Origin: CAYJGJ01 sp964367585
GTDB lineage: Bacteria > Bacillota > Clostridia > Peptostreptococcales > Anaerovoracaceae
DNA length: 64,000 nt
Reading direction: 5' to 3'
Assembly: GCA_964367585.1 (NCBI GenBank)
Contig: CAYIYH010000001.1
Location: 62,001-126,000 of the forward strand
Shown here piece by piece: positions 9,126 through 17,130 of this stretch (positions within the stretch are counted from its first letter, which is position 1; each line of letters begins with the position of its first letter). The notes under the pieces were generated by a model. The model searched no databases. It worked only from the letters and a program-made list of their open reading frames with translations, and was not told the DNA's origin. The translations under genes and the position numbers were made by a program.

Positions 9126-10145
9126 CTAATTTGCATTTAATTCTTTTAATGCATTTAATAGTCCGTATATTTTTTTCGATAATCCTATAAACGTTTCCGG
9201 AGGTAAAGATTGTGGCCCATCACACAGCGCCTTTGATGGATCATTGTGGACTTCTATTATGAGTCCGTCCGCTCCTGCGGCTACAGCTGCCATAGCCATG
9301 TCGGGCACAAACCTAGCATGTCCTGTTGCGTGGCTAGGATCTATTATTATTGGAAGATGGGTTTTTTCTTTAAGAACTGGTATTGCCGATATGTCTAGGG
9401 TGTTTCTGACAGCAGTTTCGAAAGTCCTTATCCCCCTTTCGCACAATATAACCTGAGAATTCCCACTGGACATTATATATTCTGCACTCATGATAAGTTC
9501 TTCTATCGTGTTAGCCAATCCTCTTTTTAATAAAATCGGTTTATTAGTTTTACCTATTTCTCTCAACAAAGTAAAGTTTTGCATGTTTCTAGCACCTATT
9601 TGTATTATGTCTATATCTTCGAAGTGAGACAATTGAGACAAATCCATTAGTTCCGAAATAATAGGTAGACCAGTATCTTTTTTGGCTTCCAGTAACAACT
9701 CTATCCCATCGCTTCCCATGCCCTGGAATGCATATGGAGATGTCCGAGGCTTAAATGCTCCGCCTCGCAATATAGTAGCATTCCCTTCTTTAACAGATCT
9801 TGCAACGCTACATATCTGTTCACTTGATTCTACAGAACACGGCCCAGCCATGATTGCAAAATTCCCACCGCCAATCTTGGCGCCGTTTGAAAGAGTGATA
9901 ATCGTATCTTGTGGATGAAATTTTCTATTAGCCTTTTTGTATGGTTCTTGTATTCTCTTTACGCTTTCTACGATGTCGAGAGAGTTAAGAATATCTATAT
10001 CTATGTCGGAGGTGTCTCCTATAATTCCCATAATCGTATCATTAATGCCCTCTGTCATGCTGACATTTAGGTCTTGACTAATAAACCATTGTTTCAAATT
10101 TTCCAATTGTTGCTTGTCTTGATTTTCTTTTAGTACTATTATCAT
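9126..10145 (-). CDS. aroF: 3-deoxy-7-phosphoheptulonate (DAHP) synthase, AroF type
   Basis: First committed enzyme of aromatic biosynthesis: phosphoenolpyruvate plus erythrose-4-phosphate to DAHP. It is of the type I-beta/KDO8P-like class: a short N-terminal ferredoxin-like domain (residues 1-70), which in relatives mediates feedback inhibition by Phe or Tyr, then a TIM barrel with AGPCSVES, RGGAFKPRTSPYAFQG, LLKRGL and IIDPSHATGH. Start ATG 10145 has AAGGAG. It is the first structural gene after the attenuator leader at 10225-10405. The rate-limiting enzyme of the pathway is therefore the most directly controlled gene. Confidence 0.95.
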   Translation of the reverse strand: MIIVLKENQDKQQLENLKQWFISQDLNVSMTEGINDTIMGIIGDTSDIDIDILNSLDIVESVKRIQEPYKKANRKFHPQDTIITLSNGAKIGGGNFAIMAGPCSVESSEQICSVARSVKEGNATILRGGAFKPRTSPYAFQGMGSDGIELLLEAKKDTGLPIISELMDLSQLSHFEDIDIIQIGARNMQNFTLLREIGKTNKPILLKRGLANTIEELIMSAEYIMSSGNSQVILCERGIRTFETAVRNTLDISAIPVLKEKTHLPIIIDPSHATGHARFVPDMAMAAVAAGADGLIIEVHNDPSKALCDGPQSLPPETFIGLSKKIYGLLNALKELNAN

Positions 10146-10224
10146 TTCTTTCTCCTTTTAAATTGTAATTATGCATCTATCTGAGCAATTAATATACATT
10201 TTCATTTCTCTTGATTAAATTAAA

Positions 10225-10260
10225 ATAAAAAAGCCCGGGCTCTTTGCAAAACCACAGGCA
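10225..10260 (-). terminator. Attenuator terminator in front of aroF
   Basis: On the minus strand GCCTG(T)GG at 10259-10252 pairs with CCCGGGC at 10239-10233 (7 bp, one bulge), followed directly by an uninterrupted T-run. An alternative short hairpin AAAGAGC-CCGG-GCTTTTT uses the same 3' half. It lies 80 bp upstream of aroF, between the leader peptide gene and the first structural gene. This is the position expected of an attenuator rather than of an end-of-gene terminator. Confidence 0.8.
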
Positions 10261-10346
10261 TATATGTTCTAACTTATTTTTTTCTTATTTACATATATTA
10301 TTTGATGGCACATAGCAAAGAGACTTTATTAAACGAGTTAATAAAG
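10240..10346 (-). promoter_or_regulatory. Alternative RNA pairings of the aro attenuator
   Basis: Three mutually exclusive elements are readable in the minus-strand RNA. (1) A perfect 9-bp hairpin CUUUAUUAA / UUAAUAAAG (10346-10338 with 10332-10324, 5-nt loop) inside the leader frame. (2) Antiterminator pairing CUCUUUGC (10322-10315) with GCAAAGAG (10247-10240). (3) The terminator at 10259-10233, which needs the region used by (2). A ribosome held at the upstream Phe/Tyr codons would leave CUCUUUGC free and favour antitermination. One that reaches the stop codon would mask it and allow termination. Confidence 0.75.
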
Positions 10347-10405
10347 CTAAAGTAAAAGGCAAGATAAAAGGCGAAAATATATTGGATGTTTCTTGGGCTT
10401 TTCAT
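10298..10405 (-). CDS. Phe/Tyr-rich leader peptide of the aro operon (35 residues)
   Basis: A 36-codon frame with ATG at 10405, ribosome site AAAGGA 6-7 nt upstream, and TAA at 10300-10298. Residues 9-25 read YIFAFYLAFYFSFINSF: nine aromatic residues in 17 (six Phe, three Tyr, no Trp). Such density is the hallmark of a leader peptide whose translation rate reports charged tRNA-Phe and tRNA-Tyr. The operon downstream makes exactly these precursors. The 3' part of the frame (10322-10315, CTCTTTGC) is perfectly complementary to GCAAAGAG at 10247-10240 in the 5' flank of the terminator. The design matches pheA/trp-type attenuators known best from Proteobacteria; that it works the same way here is inference. 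Confidence 0.85.
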   Translation of the reverse strand: MKSPRNIQYIFAFYLAFYFSFINSFNKVSLLCAIK

Positions 10406-10439
10406 TGCTATTCCTTTCAAATGTTTTTTGTTATACTCT

Positions 10440-10468
10440 ATATAAACATATTATTTGATAGATGTCAA
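10440..10468 (-). promoter_or_regulatory. Promoter of the aro leader and operon
   Basis: A perfect -35 TTGACA (10468-10463) and a -10-like TTATAT (10445-10440) are 17 bp apart, about 35 bp upstream of the leader ATG. The -35 overlaps the stop codon of the preceding M20 peptidase gene. The leader transcript before aroF would be roughly 290 nt. Confidence 0.7.
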
Positions 10469-11643
10469 TCATTTTTATTGTTTGTTTGAGAGATTTTTTT
10501 TATGTTATCCTCGTTTGAAAATATTTTAGCTATGTGGTAAGAAATCAATTTTGCACCGATGACTAAAGCTTCATGAGCCATCTCACTTTTCATACCAATA
10601 GCAAATTCGTGAGTGTGAATCTTGATTCCTTTTTCTACTGCTTGCACACACGGGTGAAAGGTAGGGCAAACGAAACTTACATTTCCAGCATCTGAAGAGC
10701 CAAAATTATTATCAGCATTATGATCAAGAATTATACCTAATTCCTCGAATACTTCCTCTAATTTTTCCGTTCCAAATTTATTGTTCTTCATAGTAGAGTA
10801 TGTTTCCGCCGTCTTATATTTACTCCAAGTAGTTTGCGTTGCAATAGCTGCGCCCTTTGCGCAATCATCGACTTTCCTTACAACATCGTCCAGGATTTTT
10901 TCATCAAGTCCTCGTACGTAAAATTCCGCACTCGCATACTCTGGTACGATATTAGGTGCATCTCCTCCGTGTTTTATTATGCCATGAATTCGTATATCAG
11001 GAGTTACATGCTGTCTAAGCATATCTACAGCATGAAACATTAGCTGTGCAGCATTTAGTGCATTACATCCTTCCCATGGGCTTCCTGCGGCATGTGCAGG
11101 CTTCCCCTTGAATTCATACATATATGATTGTAATCCAACCAAGGTAACAGAACTCAAATTTTCATCATACAAATGAACCATACTCGCTAGTTCATATTCA
11201 TCAAAAACTCCATCTCTAATCATTCCACATTTTGCACCGTCAGTCTCTTCCACAGGTGTTCCTATTATATGAATATCCGAATCCAATTCATCTTGAAGTT
11301 CTATTAGTGCTAACGAAGCTAATATGCTTATACATCCACTTAAACAATGTCCACACGCATGCCCGATTTCAGGCAATGCGTCATATTCAGTCAATATGGC
11401 AATTTTATGAGTATGATTATTTTTACCATATATACCCTTAAATGCCGTGTCATAATTTGCAAATGGAGATTCGACTTCAAATCCCTTGTTCCTTAGAAGT
11501 TCGACAATCTTCTTCGAAGTTTCATATTCTTCCCCCGATATCTCGGGGTGATCCGCAATGTAATCGTTCAACTCGGTTAGTTCATCACGGTAGTTTAAAA
11601 TTGTATCATCAATTCTCTTCTTGAGTACGTTGTATTCTATCAT
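10465..11643 (-). CDS. M20 family metallopeptidase/amidohydrolase
   Basis: A cytoplasmic zinc-dependent amidohydrolase of the M20 group, 392 residues, closest in character to the AbgB/PM20D2-like subfamily that cleaves acyl- or dipeptide-type amide bonds. Visible metal-site motifs are HPEISGEEY near residue 31, GHACGHCLSG near 93, the catalytic glutamates in PVEETDG near 128, the HAAGSPWEG dimerisation-domain turn near 197 and the late metal histidine in IHTHEF. The substrate cannot be told. ATG 11643 has GAGGG upstream. It is not part of the aro operon, which has its own promoter at its 3' end, and it is divergent from cinA. Confidence 0.85.
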   Translation of the reverse strand: MIEYNVLKKRIDDTILNYRDELTELNDYIADHPEISGEEYETSKKIVELLRNKGFEVESPFANYDTAFKGIYGKNNHTHKIAILTEYDALPEIGHACGHCLSGCISILASLALIELQDELDSDIHIIGTPVEETDGAKCGMIRDGVFDEYELASMVHLYDENLSSVTLVGLQSYMYEFKGKPAHAAGSPWEGCNALNAAQLMFHAVDMLRQHVTPDIRIHGIIKHGGDAPNIVPEYASAEFYVRGLDEKILDDVVRKVDDCAKGAAIATQTTWSKYKTAETYSTMKNNKFGTEKLEEVFEELGIILDHNADNNFGSSDAGNVSFVCPTFHPCVQAVEKGIKIHTHEFAIGMKSEMAHEALVIGAKLISYHIAKIFSNEDNIKKISQTNNKND

Positions 11644-11945
11644 ATTTCCCTCATCATTCTTTTAGTATCATAAACATATGCCTACTAGCATAGTAGCACA
11701 TTGTCGTTTAAGCTTGGCATTGTTAGATATTTTATTGAAAACGAATTCTATTGACACTGCTCTTTAAAAGAGATGTAATGTTTTATTATATATCTTTAGT
11801 GTAATTTTGTCAATTTAACACCTCGTCATAAGAGATTACTCTATATCATTGATTCTAATAACTTTTATCTCCATTATTACCTGATTTATCTCACTTACTA
11901 CGTAATTATCTTGAATGTTTACTAATTACATTGTATAATCGTGTT
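11644..11945. other. Intergenic region between the divergent M20 and cinA genes
   Basis: About 300 A+T-rich bases without an open frame that looks coding on either strand. It holds the cinA promoter at 11911-11939 and presumably the unlocated promoter of the M20 gene. Nothing else is recognised here. Confidence 0.6.
11911..11939 (+). promoter_or_regulatory. Promoter of cinA
   Basis: TTGAAT (11911-11916), a 17-bp spacer and a perfect TATAAT (11934-11939). A start near 11946 would give a leader of about 150 nt before cinA. Confidence 0.7.
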
Positions 11946-12097
11946 ATATTAGTGGAATCAAATTTCTATAAGTAAAGTCCACTTTTGAGTCGTCTCGGAG
12001 GAACTAGTGTGCTACACAATCTTCCCACGGTGATGATTAAAACTTGTCTTGTGAAGATTATCAACCCACATTATGATTAAAAAGAATGGAGTTTTTC
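11946..12097 (+). ncRNA. Probable structured 5' leader of cinA (class unknown)
   Basis: The transcribed leader is visibly richer in G+C than its flanks from about 11975 to 12070. It contains readable pairings: GUGU-GCU-ACAC at about 12007-12017, and UGAUGAU with AUUAUCA (12031-12037 and 12056-12062). No U-run follows, so any control would act on translation rather than termination. I compared it by eye with the common riboswitch cores and found no match. The leader could equally be an unregulated untranslated region. Confidence 0.35.
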
Positions 12098-13339
12098 GTG
12101 AAAGCAGAAATATTATGTATAGGTACAGAGCTACTGCATGGTGATATAAACAACACCAATGCACAAATTATTTCAAAAGAAATGGCAAAGATTGGTATTG
12201 ATGTTCATTATCATTCCGTAGTCGGTGATAATCCAAAGAGAATGCTCGAGGCATATTCTAATGCGCTTAATAGAATAGATGTGCTTATCTGCACGGGTGG
12301 ATTAGGCCCTACACTGGATGATATAACAAAGGAAATATTGGCCAAACATCTAGATGTTGAAATGGTGTTCCATGAAGATGCGATGGATAGAATTAGAGAT
12401 AAATATATTAAATTTAATAAAGATATGCCCGAAAATAATAAGAGGCAAGCATATTTCCCCAAGGGATCATCTATTATTAGTAATGATAATGGAACTGCGG
12501 AAGGATGCATACTAAACAAAGACGGTAAAATAATAATAATTTTACCCGGTCCCCCGTTTGAAATGAAACCGATGCTTTTAAATGAAGTCGTTCCCTTTTT
12601 ACTTAAATTTACAAACGAAGTCGTAGTATCAAAAAAAATTACAGTAACAGGACTGGGAGAATCACTAGCAGAGACAATGATACTGGATTTAATAGAAAAT
12701 CAATCAAATCCAACCATAGCACCTTATGCAAGTGCCGGAAAGTGCGTTTTCAGAATAACAGCAAAAGCGGAGAGTGCGGACATTGGCTATAAAATGATAG
12801 CTCCGATCGAAAAAGAATTACTCAATCGCTTCGGTAACAATGCATTCTTAACAGACGAAGGAAACATAGAAAAAGATGTGTTTGATTTACTATGCAAAAA
12901 TGAAATCACAGTCGCAACATGTGAATCTTGCACCGGCGGGCTATTATCTGCTACTCTTGTCAACTCTCCTGGGAGCTCGAATATTTTTCTAGCAGGCTTT
13001 ATAACATATTCTAATGAATCAAAACTAGAATTGGGTGTCAATAAAAACACATTGGAAGAAAAAGGAGCTGTCTCCCTAGAAGTGGCGGAAGAAATGGCAC
13101 AAAAAACAGCTGAAAAAACTAGGGCAAAATTATCCATAGCAATAACAGGCATTGCGGGGCCCGGCGGCGGAACAGACTCAAAACCTGTAGGGACAATATG
13201 TATCGGAATATACTATGACGGTCAAACGTATTCGCGAACTTTTAATACGACTGGGGATAGGGACGCTGTTAGAAAAAAATCTGTTATCAATGCGTTAGAC
13301 TCTGCTAGAAGAGTAATCCTATATAGTAGTATAATCTAA
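12098..13339 (+). CDS. cinA: CinA family protein (putative NMN/nicotinamide nucleotide amidase)
   Basis: Two fused domains. Residues 1-170 are a MoaB/Mog-like nucleotide-binding domain (GTELLHGDINNTNA, TGGLGPTLDDITKE). Residues about 255-413 are the PncC-like C-terminal domain (ATCESCTGGLLSA, GFITYSN, ITGIAGPGGGTDSKPVG). CinA proteins hydrolyse pyridine nucleotides (NMN deamidase, ADP-ribose pyrophosphatase in characterised cases), recycling by-products of NAD metabolism. I chose GTG 12098 because GGAG sits 6 nt before it; the ATG at 12086 has no ribosome site and adds four unaligned residues. recA, often the next gene in Firmicutes, does not follow. Confidence 0.93.
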   Translation: MKAEILCIGTELLHGDINNTNAQIISKEMAKIGIDVHYHSVVGDNPKRMLEAYSNALNRIDVLICTGGLGPTLDDITKEILAKHLDVEMVFHEDAMDRIRDKYIKFNKDMPENNKRQAYFPKGSSIISNDNGTAEGCILNKDGKIIIILPGPPFEMKPMLLNEVVPFLLKFTNEVVVSKKITVTGLGESLAETMILDLIENQSNPTIAPYASAGKCVFRITAKAESADIGYKMIAPIEKELLNRFGNNAFLTDEGNIEKDVFDLLCKNEITVATCESCTGGLLSATLVNSPGSSNIFLAGFITYSNESKLELGVNKNTLEEKGAVSLEVAEEMAQKTAEKTRAKLSIAITGIAGPGGGTDSKPVGTICIGIYYDGQTYSRTFNTTGDRDAVRKKSVINALDSARRVILYSSII

Positions 13340-13425
13340 TTATTCTTCTCCATAAGCATTTTACTTGCCAAGTATGAAGTTTTCAAAAACACAGTTTTTC
13401 TTCACACAACATCGCTGTTTTATGA

Positions 13426-13557
13426 TATAATAAAAAAATTGCAATTATGTTAGCTTTGCTAACATAAATCTGCCATGCGTGTAAATAAAAATGCGCAGCG
13501 AGCAGAACAAAAAAAATAACCACCTCAAAATATATATATCACCAAGTATGGTTATTT
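13426..13557 (+). promoter_or_regulatory. Promoter and leader hairpins of the PBP gene
   Basis: TATAAT at 13426-13431 (no good -35) is followed by a perfect 10-bp hairpin TTATGTTAGC / GCTAACATAA (13445-13467, 3-nt loop) and a second 9-bp inverted repeat AAATAACCA / TGGTTATTT (13514-13557, 26-nt spacer). The first has no U-run and is not an obvious terminator for cinA. These may affect leader RNA stability; no family is recognised. Confidence 0.4.
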
Positions 13558-13586
13558 GAATTATTCGTTAATAGGAGGACATTATA

Positions 13587-16500
13587 ATGAAAAAGAGAAA
13601 AGAAAATAATACAGTCAAGGAAATTGATTTAGAATCCGGCGTTGTATTATTGGATTCCTCAAAAAAGAAAAAGAATGCTTCAAACTCTAAGAAGAATAAA
13701 AATTCTAATAGTGACTTAGCAGAAAAAAAAGCAAAGAAAAAACGAAACGCAAAAAGGGATAGACCACCGATCAAACACTTCGGCAAATGGCTGATTTTTC
13801 ACAGAAAAAAATTTCTTGTCGGTTTTTCCAGTATTGTTTTAGCATGTGTAATGGGTGTAATCCTGTATGTTGCCGTAATAATTGCTGGTGCCGAACGTGT
13901 TGAACCAAGCAATATATACTCTTTAATTTCTGAAACTTCAACTCTATATGATGATGCGGGACAACCTTTACTTAACATATATGCTAACCAAAATAGAGAA
14001 AATGTTAGTATTGATGAAATTCCAATGATTATGCAAAATGCAATCATTTCGATCGAGGACAAAACATTTTATGAACATGACGGGTTCAACTATATTAGAC
14101 TTATCGGTGCTGTAGTCGACGCGTTCTTGACGCAAGGAGAAATAGGTGGTACTAGTACACTTTCGCAACAACTTGCAAGGAATATTTATTTAGAAGACAC
14201 ACGTTTTGACAGATCAATCTCAAGAAAAATAATCGAAGCATACTATACTATACAGATAGAAAATACCTTATCCAAAGACGAAATCCTTGAAGCTTATCTT
14301 AATACTGTGTTTTACGGATATAATTCTTATGGTATACAAATAGCGTCACAGTCCTATTTTTCTAAAGATGTTACGGAGCTTTCTTTGGTAGAAGCTGCAA
14401 CTCTTGCATCTTTACCACAAATACCGAGCACTTATGCCCTAGTTATAGAGGTAAGTAATAGTTCTATAACTGCAGAGGATACTAATATTTTACATCAAAC
14501 ACAACAATCTACATTTTTGTACAATGACAGCGTAATAAGCAGAAGGAACTTATGCCTGTCTGAGATGAAAGCTCAAAACTACATCACTCAAGAAGAATAT
14601 GATGAGGCGGTTGCACTGGAACTGACAGACTATCTAAATCCAACCTACAACACTCAAGGGAACCATGCCACATATTTTGTAGATTATGTAATAGAAGAAG
14701 TTGCAACAGATTTAATGGCCGAACTTGATTTAACATACGGAGAGGCTGTTTCACTCATTCACTCTGGCGGATATCAAATACATACAACACTCGACTCAAC
14801 TGCACAACTTGTCGTCGAAGCTGAATACAATGACCCAGACAATTTCTTCGATGTCGAAAATGTTAGTAAGAATTCAAGCAACAACATTATTGATTCTTCA
14901 GGGAATGAAGTACTATTCGATTACTATAACTATTTCGACTCAAACGGTGTCTTCACCTTTAGGTCAGATGAAATCACTGTCAATGAAGATGGTTCATTGA
15001 CTATAATGAAAGGAAAAAGACTTAATATTTATGATACTGTAGTTGACGGAAACCCAGACTACAGCATTGAATTTAAAGAGCTATACACCATAGATAACAA
15101 TATCCTTTTTTCAATACAAGGAGGATATATAAACGTACCACAGACATATAAAAGTAGAGATGATAATTACAATTTGCTAATAGATAGCTCTTTCATGACT
15201 GATTATCCTGATTTTTTCATTTTTAATGATAATGGAACGGTATCTGTTCCTACTACATCATATACGCTAAGCGCAAAAATAAGGCAACCTCAATCTGCTA
15301 TGGTAATTGTCGAAAATGAAACAGGGTATATCAAGGCAATGATCGGCGGACGGGAAACATATGGAAGATACCTGCTTAATAGGGCTATAGAACCAAATAA
15401 CCCAGGATCTGCATTCAAACCGATTGCAGGATATGCTCCTGCACTTCAAATGAGTTTTGAGGCAGCAGCAGCTGGCTCCGAAGGACTTGCATACCGTGAT
15501 GACGTAGGAGATCAAGGAACCTCTCTTTACGGTGACTTTTTAACCGCAGGTTCTACCATTGACGACGAACCATTGTATATTGCAGGCAGAGAATGGCCTA
15601 AAAACTTCTATTCGGGATATACCGGATTCCAAACTATGAGATCGGCCATGGACCTTTCTGTAAATACATGTGCGGTAAAGGTACTAGCGCAAATAGGAAT
15701 AGAATATGGATTCGAAATGGCACAAAAATTTGGAATAACAACATTAGATGAAACGGATCAAACGTACTCTTTAGTATTGGGCGGATTGACATACGGAGCC
15801 TCTCCATTAGAGATGGCAATCGCTTATACCACATTCCCTAACTACGGATACAATTATGAAGCTTCCGCGTATACACAAGTACTTAACAAAGAAGGAGAAG
15901 TAATTCTAAGCAGTGAATCTGCGAAAAGGGAAGTATTAGACCCTGGTGTAGCATATATTATGACAGATATGTTGAAAGACATCCCTGTATGGTCTCTACC
16001 TGGAGTAGTACCAGGAGGTAAAACTGGAACCACGGATAATGTGCATGACTTATGGTTTGTAGGATTCACTCCTACATATACTGCAGCGGTATACCAAGGA
16101 GCCGACCATAATTTACCTCAGGAAGGCGGAAGCCAGAGCTTTTCATCACTATGGCAAGAAGTAATGAGGCAAATTCCAGCTGCACTCGATGGCTCATATA
16201 AAGAGAAACCTTCCAATGTAATATCTGCAACGATTAATACTGCCGGAGGCGCTATATCAGAACTATTTACATCAGGAACTCAACCTAGTAAAGATTCACA
16301 AAATTCTTTCTTACAAACAGCTGTTGTTTGTGCTGATACAGGTCTACTAGCAACTCCTTCTTGTGCGAACACGCAAGAAAAAGAAGGAATACTATTGCAA
16401 GATGAGACAGATTCAAGAAATACACTACCGAGATACTACTGCAATCACCACAACCCTGACACGGCTCTATATCCATTGGCACCGGGAATGTCGTTGTTAG

Positions 16501-16964
16501 AATATGTCTATGTAACTATGAACCCTGGAGAAGGTGGCGGTGGCGCATACTCCGTATCGACAATAAAAGATGGGGCATTTACATTACCTAGCCCAACATT
16601 TACCGCTCCTAGTGGAAAAGCCTTTAACGGATGGGACACTCCGGCAGGAATACTTCAACCTGGGGAGACTATAACGATTACTGGAGCAACTACAATAGTT
16701 GCCACATGGGTTGACAGGGTGTCTTATATAGTCACACTAGACCCTAACGGTGGTGGTGGTAGTTCTTCAAGCATCAGTGTATTGGAAGGGGATCCATATA
16801 TATTACCATCAAACTCATTTACTCCACCAACTGGCAAAGAATTTGCAGGATGGTCAGTCAATGGTGTTCCATATAATATCGGGGATTCATATACCGTAAT
16901 CGGGCCTGTCACAATTGTTCCAATTTGGAATGATGCACCTCCCGATCCACCACCGGCTCCATAA
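13587..16964 (+). CDS. Class A penicillin-binding protein (PBP1a type) with C-terminal InlB-like repeats
   Basis: A bifunctional peptidoglycan glycosyltransferase/transpeptidase at the outer face of the membrane. Order: a ~70-residue Lys/Asn-rich cytoplasmic tail; one membrane segment around residues 75-100; a GT51 glycosyltransferase domain (EDKTFYEHDGF near 156, GGTSTLSQQLARN near 185); a transpeptidase with SAFK (near 606), SVN (near 691) and KTGTT (near 812). Two repeats follow, around residues 975-1060 and 1060-1118, each with a Gly/Pro-rich lead and a FNGW- or FAGW-type core then ATW or PIW, like the InlB B-repeat/Flg_new family of surface proteins. At 1125 residues it is much longer than usual. 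AGGAGG precedes ATG 13587. Confidence 0.93.
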   Translation: MKKRKENNTVKEIDLESGVVLLDSSKKKKNASNSKKNKNSNSDLAEKKAKKKRNAKRDRPPIKHFGKWLIFHRKKFLVGFSSIVLACVMGVILYVAVIIAGAERVEPSNIYSLISETSTLYDDAGQPLLNIYANQNRENVSIDEIPMIMQNAIISIEDKTFYEHDGFNYIRLIGAVVDAFLTQGEIGGTSTLSQQLARNIYLEDTRFDRSISRKIIEAYYTIQIENTLSKDEILEAYLNTVFYGYNSYGIQIASQSYFSKDVTELSLVEAATLASLPQIPSTYALVIEVSNSSITAEDTNILHQTQQSTFLYNDSVISRRNLCLSEMKAQNYITQEEYDEAVALELTDYLNPTYNTQGNHATYFVDYVIEEVATDLMAELDLTYGEAVSLIHSGGYQIHTTLDSTAQLVVEAEYNDPDNFFDVENVSKNSSNNIIDSSGNEVLFDYYNYFDSNGVFTFRSDEITVNEDGSLTIMKGKRLNIYDTVVDGNPDYSIEFKELYTIDNNILFSIQGGYINVPQTYKSRDDNYNLLIDSSFMTDYPDFFIFNDNGTVSVPTTSYTLSAKIRQPQSAMVIVENETGYIKAMIGGRETYGRYLLNRAIEPNNPGSAFKPIAGYAPALQMSFEAAAAGSEGLAYRDDVGDQGTSLYGDFLTAGSTIDDEPLYIAGREWPKNFYSGYTGFQTMRSAMDLSVNTCAVKVLAQIGIEYGFEMAQKFGITTLDETDQTYSLVLGGLTYGASPLEMAIAYTTFPNYGYNYEASAYTQVLNKEGEVILSSESAKREVLDPGVAYIMTDMLKDIPVWSLPGVVPGGKTGTTDNVHDLWFVGFTPTYTAAVYQGADHNLPQEGGSQSFSSLWQEVMRQIPAALDGSYKEKPSNVISATINTAGGAISELFTSGTQPSKDSQNSFLQTAVVCADTGLLATPSCANTQEKEGILLQDETDSRNTLPRYYCNHHNPDTALYPLAPGMSLLEYVYVTMNPGEGGGGAYSVSTIKDGAFTLPSPTFTAPSGKAFNGWDTPAGILQPGETITITGATTIVATWVDRVSYIVTLDPNGGGGSSSSISVLEGDPYILPSNSFTPPTGKEFAGWSVNGVPYNIGDSYTVIGPVTIVPIWNDAPPDPPPAP

Positions 16965-16998
16965 ATAAATTCAAATCTACTAATAATGTACATTTTAA

Positions 16999-17031
16999 AA
17001 AAGGGTCTAAGTTTAAAACTTAGACCCTTTT
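16999..17031. terminator. Bidirectional terminator between the PBP gene and mfd
   Basis: A 15-bp perfect stem (AAAAGGGTCTAAGTT / AACTTAGACCCTTTT) with a 3-nt loop, flanked by A and T runs, between two convergent genes. Confidence 0.93.
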
Positions 17032-17130
17032 GACTTCAGTGACAAATTTATCCACATATCATTTCTATATCTTGCGAATAAATCTCAAAGAAGAAATGAC
17101 TATATAATAATTTGAGCATTGTACCTTTTT

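Noticed and set aside
12086..12097. ATG start for cinA at 12086
   Set aside because: No ribosome site precedes it; its own ATGGAG contains the GGAG that serves GTG 12098, where the conserved domain begins.
13592..13786. Minus-strand Phe-rich frame opposite the PBP N-terminus, superficially like another aromatic leader peptide
   Set aside because: It is the complement of the Lys/Asn-rich AAA/AAG codons of the PBP tail; it lacks a promoter, ribosome site and downstream biosynthetic gene.
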